A stretch of DNA of 64,000 bases from CAIRDP01 sp037134895 (GTDB taxonomy: Bacteria > Bacteroidota > Bacteroidia > Bacteroidales > FEN-979): assembly GCA_037134895.1 (NCBI GenBank), contig JBAXLI010000007.1, positions 34,448 through 98,447 of the forward strand, read 5' to 3'. The notes under the pieces were generated by a model. That model was not told the origin of the DNA. It did no database searches and was given only the letters and a program-made list of their open reading frames with translations. Of this stretch, positions 17,901 through 25,400 are shown piece after piece. How positions within the stretch are numbered: position 1 is the stretch's first letter; every line of letters begins with the position of its first letter. The translations under genes were made by a program, and so were the position numbers.

Positions 17901-19102
17901 ATGCAAAAGACCTTGATCATTTTGAAATTCCTATCGAAAGAAGCAGGTTTAATTTTGTAATTCAGGCAGCAAGCTCCCAATCGGTTGACTTTATTGCTAC
18001 TCCGGGTATAGGAAAAGTACATCTTGAATGGCCGCTATCTGATTCTACCAATGTTCTCGGGTATAATTTGTACCGGTTTACAATGCCAACTCCATCCACT
18101 TTCAGTGATACGCTTTTGATCAATAATTCACTCTTAACCGATAGCCTTTATAACGACTTTGCAGTGACGCCCGGAATGACTTACTATTATTTGTTTACAG
18201 TAGTTCGGACTGATTTCTCTGAAAGTGATTATTCCAAGGTTGTTTTTGCAACTCCTCTGACAGCAGCCAATGGGGATGCTAATGGGGACGGTCTTGTCAA
18301 TGTGCTGGATGTCACGACCGTGATCTCCTTCATGCTCAACCAGAACCCTCAGCCATTTATGTTTGATGCGGCGGATGTGAATAACGATAATGCCATCGAT
18401 ATCCTCGATGTGATTGGAATAGTCAATCTGATTAACGGGAAGAAAAAGGCAGGAACTATTGTCACGGGGATCAATCCTGATCCGGCCTATATCTGGTTGG
18501 ATTCAACATCCATTACTTTCCAGAGCACCGGCCAGGTTGCAGCTTTACAATTTGAACTTTCGGGTAAGAACCTTTCAGAACTGGAACTGATCTGCCGTCA
18601 GCAGGGCTTTGAGTTTGCACACGGAATTGTCAATTGTAAGCTCTTGGGAATACTCTATAATACCAGGAACCAGGCCATCCGCGAAGGTATGGTCGATTTA
18701 TTCAGCATCCTGCAGCCAGGTTCAACAATGAGCTGGGGAGAAGTCAGGGCGGGAGATGCCGATGGTAACCGGGTGATCGTACAAAAAGGCGTAAAAGGAT
18801 TGGCTGCTGCATCAGAAACAAATTTGCAAGCTAGCCCAAATCCTTTCAGTTCAAGCCTGACCCTGAGCTATTCTCTGGATGAACCGGCTTCTGTAAATCT
18901 TGCTGTTTATGATTTAAGCGGAAAACTTGTCAGTACGATTGAAAACAAGCAAAAACCAGCAGGCATTTCCAAAACCATTTGGAATGGCAGGTCCGGAGAT
19001 AACATGGCGTTGCCTTCAGGTATTTACATGGTCAGGCTAAGCGGCGAAACCTCATCCGGCAATAAAATAAAATCTGAAGTGAAAATCATTTTGAACAAGT
19101 GA
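14945..19102 (+). CDS. Secreted S8 subtilisin-like protease with canonical type I dockerin and T9SS tail
   Basis: Signal peptide 1-20 (ends FAMFAQ). A fervidolysin-type prodomain (GEILVKFKDD) covers about 37-145. The S8 catalytic domain is about 195-490, with Asp222 (ILDTGVDWQHPDL), His277 (NSHGTHCAG), Asn368 (AAAGN) and Ser462 (GTSMACP). A CARDB-like beta domain follows at about 515-635, then a right-handed beta-helix region about 640-860. An FN3-like domain precedes a canonical dockerin at 1109-1170: loop 1 is D1111, N1113, D1115, N1119, D1122; loop 2 is D1144, N1146, D1148, D1152, D1155. A T9SS tail with a FlgD-like Ig fold ends the protein (about 1294-1385). Unlike the other dockerin proteins here, it has no cohesin-like domain after the dockerin. 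A heptamer repeat tract is translated in frame at residues 161-185, between prodomain and catalytic domain. Confidence 0.93.
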   Translation: MKRLMLFLLSSLFVFAMFAQGNSGTAGLFQKDPNAAEYKPGEILVKFKDDVQINKQLVKGKMTTGVAAIDQLNEKYQVATMTKVFRGSVKNATNRSISLPNGEKRQLAQVFNIYKLVFPITQDAKQAVEDYKSLPEVEYAELNGSAGIVGGIPTSEPFSLPASRILHPVSIIQDPASRILHPASLTPNDPLYSQQWAIPYIKADSLWSFTTGDTTQVIGILDTGVDWQHPDLVNKIWINTDEIPNNGIDDDNNGFIDDVRGWDFVNDDNNPRDDNSHGTHCAGIAAAEANNGIGIAGVSWGAKIMPVKVFQSNGIGYFSQIAEGIWYAAQNGCTIYSNSWSSGGESMTIRTALEYAYSKGLIVAAAGNTNCKTDLPCPPWPPYQPNYPACYNWVLGVEATDQNGNNAWFSNFDPTGPVISDGRPYGSLYWNDYDYNYEMRAPGVSFISTVPNGQYRSYSGTSMACPLVAGSIALMKSYDPTLSNEQVFAKLIQPIKINMMQAGVLDILKCTMTNPPPDLYFIRYSINDSLFGDHDGRPDAGETFDMYIRVKNSGGNADSVFAKLRFSEFEDTTVATILKKSCSLGSISAYGTNTSFDAVRIHIDSNVVHFRNISFELLIWSKSNPGDTIYKGINITVEHGIEIHGNYGKLTLSPNAYYIVTGPSVMDSLIVKPGTILTFNPGMFIAVIKYLHAAGTPDSLITFKGVSEGLYWGGIICSENTNASFRYCKFLYGGGSSAILVRPKNVQHCIFDYCINSIVGIWTPTVFKYNLVTNHINNSDGSIFVDLGAIVSANVSYNVFAENNSSSGYRKCFFGSFMRGPSDTLEALRNNVFIDNIPYHIWLGGDYLAYKYIPKNYWGATNLDVINSQILDFFENPSLYVVQLNGILNQPPDSCHGVVWKVEINDQNPQNVPMVIGNGPAKFSVFFNRPMDTSFNPFLTFGVRFPFTQNAVLDSSYWSADHKVWTAYKTIDMSTGDGQNTIRVAYAKDLDHFEIPIERSRFNFVIQAASSQSVDFIATPGIGKVHLEWPLSDSTNVLGYNLYRFTMPTPSTFSDTLLINNSLLTDSLYNDFAVTPGMTYYYLFTVVRTDFSESDYSKVVFATPLTAANGDANGDGLVNVLDVTTVISFMLNQNPQPFMFDAADVNNDNAIDILDVIGIVNLINGKKKAGTIVTGINPDPAYIWLDSTSITFQSTGQVAALQFELSGKNLSELELICRQQGFEFAHGIVNCKLLGILYNTRNQAIREGMVDLFSILQPGSTMSWGEVRAGDADGNRVIVQKGVKGLAAASETNLQASPNPFSSSLTLSYSLDEPASVNLAVYDLSGKLVSTIENKQKPAGISKTIWNGRSGDNMALPSGIYMVRLSGETSSGNKIKSEVKIILNK
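15425..15497 (+). repeat. GCATCCY heptamer array inside the subtilase coding region
   Basis: About ten imperfect GCATCCT/GCATCCC units sit inside the protease gene. Three heptamers make 21 bases, so the array is read through all three phases and yields a 7-residue period (ASRILHP). The same heptamer forms a non-coding array at 63946-64000. The paralogous subtilase at 33693 lacks the corresponding stretch. Confidence 0.85.
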
Positions 19103-19115
19103 TAACATAAGGATT

Positions 19116-22100
19116 ATGAAAAAGTCACAGGCGCTATCGTTCCTGCTGCTTTTTATCTCAGGAACGTTTTCTGGTCAAAGCCAGACTGCGGGCTCATCTC
19201 CTGCAAATACCACCGTGTACCATCCCACCAGGATTATCCAGCCTGCCTGGTTTGATTTATCTCCTCCCATGCGGGATAAGTCCGGGAAGCAGACCGCTGT
19301 AAAACCAAAGTCTGAAAGGGAAGTTGAAAACAGCGGCAATCCAATGCGTGAGCGATACGGAAATCCGCCCAAGTCCCTTGCACCTGACCCGGTTCTCCAG
19401 AAAGAAAACGGGACTTACCTTCCGCTTACACCCGTCATTACTAAGAATTTTGAAGGAACGGCAAACCTTGACTGGGTGTATCCCCCCGACACCCAGGGCG
19501 ACGTTGGATTAAGTCATTACGTTCAGGTGGTCAACAGCAATTGGGCGGTTTATTCGAAAACCGGAACCCTTCTGCAGGGACCTGATCCCCTGAGCAACAT
19601 CTGGACCGGGATCCCTGCGCCCTGGAATGGCACGAATAGCGGGGATCCCGTTGTACTCTATGACCAGCAGGCCCAGCGATGGATAATCTCTCAATTTGCG
19701 GTTACCTATCCAAATTATGCCGAACTGGTTGCCGTTTCCCAGACTTCCGATCCAACCGGCAGCTGGTACCGTTATGTTTACGCATTCGGGACGGTACTTC
19801 CCGACTATCCGAAACTGGGTATCTGGCCCGACGGTTATTATCTTTCGACCATCCAGCTTCTCAATGCCAATTCCGGCGATGGCATTGGTGTAGCAGCGAT
19901 GGACAGGGAAAAAATGCTCGCGGGTGATCCATCGGCGAATATGCAGTATATCGATCTTCCGCCATCCTTCGATGGATGGACCATGCTGCCTTCTGACTGG
20001 GACGGACAGATTGCTCCTCCTGCCGGGGCTCCAAATCCGTTTATGTTTGTACATGACTGGAGTGTTAACCGCACTATCAAACTATATTCATTTCATGTTG
20101 ACTGGGCGAATCCTTCAAACACCAGTTTCACCGAAACCCAGACGCTTACACCCCAGACTTTTGATCCGCAGTTATGCACTGCTACAAGAGAAAGATGCAT
20201 TCCTCAGCCTGGTACCACTGTAAAACTTGAAGCGGTCGGAGGAAGGCTGATGTACCGCCTGCAGTATCGTAATTTCCCTTTCCATCAGTCGATCGTCGCA
20301 AACCACACAGTAGATGTGGATGGAACCGGCCATGCGGGAATCCGATGGTATGAGTTCCGGAACACAGGCAGCGGCTGGTCCATTTACCAACAGGGAACAT
20401 ATAGCCCCGATGCAAGCCACCGCTGGCTTGGATCCATAGCCATGAATGACCAGGGTGACATTGCCCTTGGGTACTCGGTTTCAGATGGGACTACTATTTA
20501 TCCCTCAATTCGTTTCACAGGGCGCAAATCGACAGATCCTCTTGGGCAGATGTCCCTTGCCGAGCAAACCATACAGGATGGATCAGGATCACAAACCGGA
20601 TCGGAATGCCGATGGGGTGATTATGCGATGATGTCGGTCGACCCTTCTAATGACCAGAACTTCTGGTTTACTTCGGAGTATATTCAAACCACGGGAGTGT
20701 CGGACTGGCACACCCGAATTGCCTCCTTCAGGATCAGCAACGCTCCAACGGTAAATACAACAGCGGCAACCAGCATCACCACTACATCCGCCCAGTTGAA
20801 CGGGACCCTTTATGCCAACGGATTGAGCACCTCGTATTACTTTCAATACGGTACAACCACCTCTTACGGATCTGCAACGAATATCATGCCGGCCGGTTCC
20901 GGCTCATTTTTGGTAATGCTCAATGCCTCTGTAACAGGATTGACAAGCGGGACCACCTATCATTATCGCCTGGCTGGAGTGAACAACGAAGGGACCGCAT
21001 TTGGGTCTGATAAGACATTTACACCTGGCGCGGCTGTAATTACTACCACTGAACCCAGCTCCGTTACATACTATAATGCAGTCTCAGGAGGTATAATCTC
21101 TGCGGATGGCGGAGCGGCGGTAAGTTCAAGGGGCGTATGCTGGAGCAGAAATCCGGCACCCACGGTTCTTAACTGTCATTCTGAGAATGGCTCGGGAACA
21201 GGAACCTACACTGTCACCATGGCCGACCTGCCTGCAAATACCCTGATTTACCTGCGTGCATATGCAGTGAATGCGACAGGAACCTGGTATGGCGATGAGC
21301 TCAGCTTTACTACCGGATGCGCTCCTTTTACCTTGCCGTTTACCGAAGGTTTCGGCGGGACCAGCCTTCCCTCCTGCTGGTCTATGGTTGACCATACAGG
21401 TAACTGGCTTGTATGGAAGTTTGGTACCATTACCAACGGGTATCCGAATCCTGCGCTGACCGGCAACTATGCATACCTCCCTAGTAATTCATACGGGAAC
21501 TTTAATACCGAGAATGCTGACCTGATCAGTCCGACCCTCGATTGTTCATCGTTTACAAACGTAACACTTCAGTTTGCACATTATTTGAAAGCCTGTACCT
21601 CCACAACGGCAACTGTTTCGGTGTCGATCGATGATGGTAACTCCTGGACTGCCATTCAGACCTTCACCACCACATCCGCCAGTAATCCTGCATTATTTAA
21701 CCAGCTGATCCCTGCTGCAGCTGGACAAGCCCAGGTGAAATTCAAATGGAATCTGACCGCCACATGGTGCTATTACTGGGCTTTCAATGATGTTCATGTG
21801 ACAGGCACTCAAAGCGGGCATGATATCAGCGGTAATTTTTATTATAATAATACGGTCCTGACACCACTCGATAACCTGAGGCTGAACCTGCGGCAAAACG
21901 GTATACGTAAGGATTCCTTGCTGACCAGTGCGGCCGGATATTTCAAGTTCGACAACAAGTCTAATGGAACATATATCATTGAGGCAGTTTGCAATAAACC
22001 ATGGAGCGGAGTAAATGCAACGGATGCTACGAAGGTGCAAAGGCATTTTGCAGGTCTTGAAATAATAACCGAACCAGTGAAGCTCCAGGCCGCAGATGTG

Positions 22101-22424
22101 AATGCAAGCGGGTCGATCAACGCCACGGATGCGGTCAAGATCAAACGCCGCTTTGCCGGGCTCGACAATTCGTTTGCCGCCGGCGACTGGACCTTTGCAA
22201 AGCCCTTGGTGGGAGGGAACACAGTAACACTTCTGAATTCCGACCTGAGCCAGAATTTTTACGGATTATGTGTTGGAGATGTGAATGGTTCTTATGTGCC
22301 ACTTCCTGGGATGAAGCCGGATGGATCGGGACCTTTTGATTTTTCAAGACAGCCGGCAAATTTATACCTGCTGAAATTGAAAGTTGATAAAACGGAGATA
22401 AAAGGAAAATTGATCATTCAATGA
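19116..22424 (+). CDS. Secreted protein of unrecognised, propeller-like family with dockerin and truncated T9SS tail
   Basis: Signal peptide 1-22 (FSGQSQ). Residues about 95-545 form a conserved domain seen also at 54394, with motifs DTQGDVG, GDPVVLYDQQAQRWIISQF, PDYPKLGIWPDGYY and RWGDYAMMSVDP. The repeated YDxxxxRW pattern suggests a beta-propeller, but I cannot name the family. Next: FN3-like about 548-645; an SRGVCW-type repeat 645-735; a jelly-roll region resembling cleaved-adhesin/MAM domains about 735-905 (PSCWSMVDHTGN); an X-like module; and the unusual dockerin about 964-1065 (GVNATDATKVQRHFAG, AADVNASGSINATD, GDVNGS). After the dockerin only about 30 residues remain: the cohesin-like domain and most of the T9SS tail are missing compared with its paralogue. 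The stop overlaps the next start by 4 bases (ATGA). Confidence 0.88.
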   Translation: MKKSQALSFLLLFISGTFSGQSQTAGSSPANTTVYHPTRIIQPAWFDLSPPMRDKSGKQTAVKPKSEREVENSGNPMRERYGNPPKSLAPDPVLQKENGTYLPLTPVITKNFEGTANLDWVYPPDTQGDVGLSHYVQVVNSNWAVYSKTGTLLQGPDPLSNIWTGIPAPWNGTNSGDPVVLYDQQAQRWIISQFAVTYPNYAELVAVSQTSDPTGSWYRYVYAFGTVLPDYPKLGIWPDGYYLSTIQLLNANSGDGIGVAAMDREKMLAGDPSANMQYIDLPPSFDGWTMLPSDWDGQIAPPAGAPNPFMFVHDWSVNRTIKLYSFHVDWANPSNTSFTETQTLTPQTFDPQLCTATRERCIPQPGTTVKLEAVGGRLMYRLQYRNFPFHQSIVANHTVDVDGTGHAGIRWYEFRNTGSGWSIYQQGTYSPDASHRWLGSIAMNDQGDIALGYSVSDGTTIYPSIRFTGRKSTDPLGQMSLAEQTIQDGSGSQTGSECRWGDYAMMSVDPSNDQNFWFTSEYIQTTGVSDWHTRIASFRISNAPTVNTTAATSITTTSAQLNGTLYANGLSTSYYFQYGTTTSYGSATNIMPAGSGSFLVMLNASVTGLTSGTTYHYRLAGVNNEGTAFGSDKTFTPGAAVITTTEPSSVTYYNAVSGGIISADGGAAVSSRGVCWSRNPAPTVLNCHSENGSGTGTYTVTMADLPANTLIYLRAYAVNATGTWYGDELSFTTGCAPFTLPFTEGFGGTSLPSCWSMVDHTGNWLVWKFGTITNGYPNPALTGNYAYLPSNSYGNFNTENADLISPTLDCSSFTNVTLQFAHYLKACTSTTATVSVSIDDGNSWTAIQTFTTTSASNPALFNQLIPAAAGQAQVKFKWNLTATWCYYWAFNDVHVTGTQSGHDISGNFYYNNTVLTPLDNLRLNLRQNGIRKDSLLTSAAGYFKFDNKSNGTYIIEAVCNKPWSGVNATDATKVQRHFAGLEIITEPVKLQAADVNASGSINATDAVKIKRRFAGLDNSFAAGDWTFAKPLVGGNTVTLLNSDLSQNFYGLCVGDVNGSYVPLPGMKPDGSGPFDFSRQPANLYLLKLKVDKTEIKGKLIIQ

Positions 22425-25400
22425 GGAAAAGTTTACTGATCATAGTATCCCTATTCATCTTTTTGTCCTTGAATGCTCAGGATTTTAAGACCATTAAGAT
22501 CAATGGATCAGATTGCGTGAATGGACATATCATTGTCAAATTCAAGAAAGATTACAGCGATGCAGGCGGACAGAACATTTCAGCTTTGCGGCAAAACCTC
22601 ATCAGCAAATATAGAACCACCGTTAAAAAGCAGTGGAGAATGAAAGCCGAACTCTGGCAGATCGACACCCTGCAGATGCCCAGGGCAACTCAAACCATTC
22701 TCGATTCCCTGAAGAAGCTACCCTATGTTCAATATGCCGAGCCTGATTTTATTGTAAAGGCGGATGTCATCCCCAATGACCCCAGCTTTAACCAACTCTG
22801 GGGAATGCACAACACCGGCCAGAACGGAGGCACTCCCGGCGCCGATATCAAAGCCCCCGAAGCCTGGGACATCACAACCGGCGACACGAATATAATAGTT
22901 GGAGTCATTGATTCAGGCATCGATTACCTGCATCCCGATCTTGCAGCCAACATCTGGACCAACTGGGACGAGATCCCCGGAAACGGCATCGACGACGATA
23001 ACAACGGATACATTGATGATGTTCATGGTTGGGATTTCTACAACAACGATAATGATCCCATGGATGATAATTCTCATGGAACCCATGTTGCAGGAACAAT
23101 AGGTGCCGTCGGAAACAATGGAATTGGTGTCGTCGGTGTTGCCTGGAAAGTAAGGTTGATGGCATTGAAATTTCTGAATGCCGGGGGGAGTGGCGAAACA
23201 AGCGCAGCAATCAGTGCTTTGGAATATGCAACTGCAAACGGAGCGAAATTAACCAATAATAGTTGGGGAGGAGGTGAGTTTTCCCAGGCTCTTTATGATG
23301 CAATTTCATCGGCGGATTCGGCAGGGAAGTTGTTTGTTGTGGCAGCTGGAAATAATTCTTCTGATAATGACATCAGCGTCTCATATCCTTCATGCTATAG
23401 CCTGGAAAACATAATCTCAGTTGCCTCAACTGATCGTACCGATCATCTTTCGGGATTTTCAAACTGGGGAGTAAACACTGTTGATATTGCTGCCCCTGGA
23501 TCAGGAATCCTGAGTTCATTACCTTCTTCAAATTATGGATATTTGAGTGGAACCTCCATGGCAACTCCGTACATCACAGGAGCAGCAGTTTTGGCCTGGT
23601 CCAGGTATCCTACCCAGTCAAACCTTCAGGTCAAACAGCATTTGCTTGGGAGTGGTGACCAGAACGATCAATTGTTGAGTACAATAAATTCCGGTTCAAG
23701 ATTGAATTTATTCACTGCGATTAATGACTCTGTTATCCCTTCCTTAATATTATCATCGAGATACTATGATTTTGGTGCTGAGATTATTCACCACTATTCC
23801 CCGCCACGAGTGTTCCTCCTCACCAATGCCGGTAACTCCCAGACCCTGATTGATTCGATTGTTTGCCAGAAAGGGTTTATCATCACTTCAGACTCAATAT
23901 ATTCAAACAAACTGAATGCATTCATGTTGCCACCCAACCATATCGATACTTTTCATCTTGAATTCGTCCCTGATTCTGCAAATAGTTATTTACAAAAACT
24001 GATTGTTTATTATTCTTTGAATAGCAATCACCGGCTTATACCCGTTACATTGAAGGGTGTCGCTTATAATTCAGGTACGATAGTTCAAGCGGGCAGTGTT
24101 GCCGGAATATGGAATTCCTCAGAATCTCCTTATTACATTAATGGCGATATTTTAATCGGACCAGGACAGTCTCTTGTTATTCATCCAGGCGTTAAAATCC
24201 TGTTTGCCGGCCATTACAGTTTGTCTGTGCAGAATAATGGCAGGCTGTCAGCCACAGGAACAGCGGAGAATAAAATTTTCTGGCAGCCAACTGATTCTCT
24301 TGGAGGCTGGAATGGTATTACTTTCCGAAATTCAGGTGAAGATGATTCCCTTTTTTACTGTGTGTTAAAATACAGCAAAAGAACTTCACCCAACTATTAT
24401 TGGTGGCAGCTTCAGAATCGATACCTGTATACCACAGGCGGTGCAATTTTATGCGATCATTCAAGCCCGAAAATTGTTAATTGTTTTATTTCAAATAATC
24501 TTGTCCACGGACCCCCGGGAGGTGGCGACTCAGGCGGTGGAATCTCCGTATTTTATTCGAATGCCTTGCTTCAGGGGAATATAATTACCAACAATTCTGC
24601 TGATAAGCTAAATGACGGATGGGGAGGGGCTGTATACATCGGGGACAGTTGCAATGCCACTGTTCTGAATAATACGATAGCAAATAATTATGCATATTAT
24701 GCTGGTGGTGGAATTGGAATTTTAAGATCAACATTTGATATTCAAAATAATATAATCAGCGGGAATCTTACATTTAGTAATGGTGCGAATCAGGTATTTG
24801 CCTCCTCTCCATATTCATATTTTACATTTAAAAATTGTTTGGTAAACGGGAGTTATAATATTAACGGGGAGAATGTTTTTTCAAAGGAGCCCGGATTCTT
24901 TGCTCCCACTGGTGGAACGGGGATTACTTTTTCAGGACAGATTAATGACTGGGGACTTAAGGACAGTTCTGTATGTATTAACACATTTCCTCATCCCGCG
25001 AACATTTTCTCTCCATTAATAGATATTGATGGCAATCCCAGAATTTACAACGGAACAATAGACCTGGGAGCTTCAGAAAACCATTCTGTGCATTCGACAG
25101 TTTCCTCTGAACCCTTTTCAGTCCTGAATTTTTCCTTTGTGATTGTCAATGACACTGCTACGATAGGATTGATAATCTTTAATACATCATCAACTCTTCT
25201 CCACCTGGATTCGATTGAAATTCAATCAGGTAAAGCCTTTTTTTCAAAATTAAATAATCCGGCAAACCTGAATATATTGCCTGGTGATTCTCTGATACAG
25301 ACCATACGGTTTATTCCTGGTTTCATCGGACTTCATTCAGGTACGCTGATCATTCATTCATCCGCATACAATTTTCCCCAAAAAGAAATAATGTTAAAAG

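Noticed and set aside
19509..20054. 181-codon minus-strand ORF
   Set aside because: Fully antisense to the propeller-like domain at 19116, whose frame has clear conserved motifs; typical shadow ORF.
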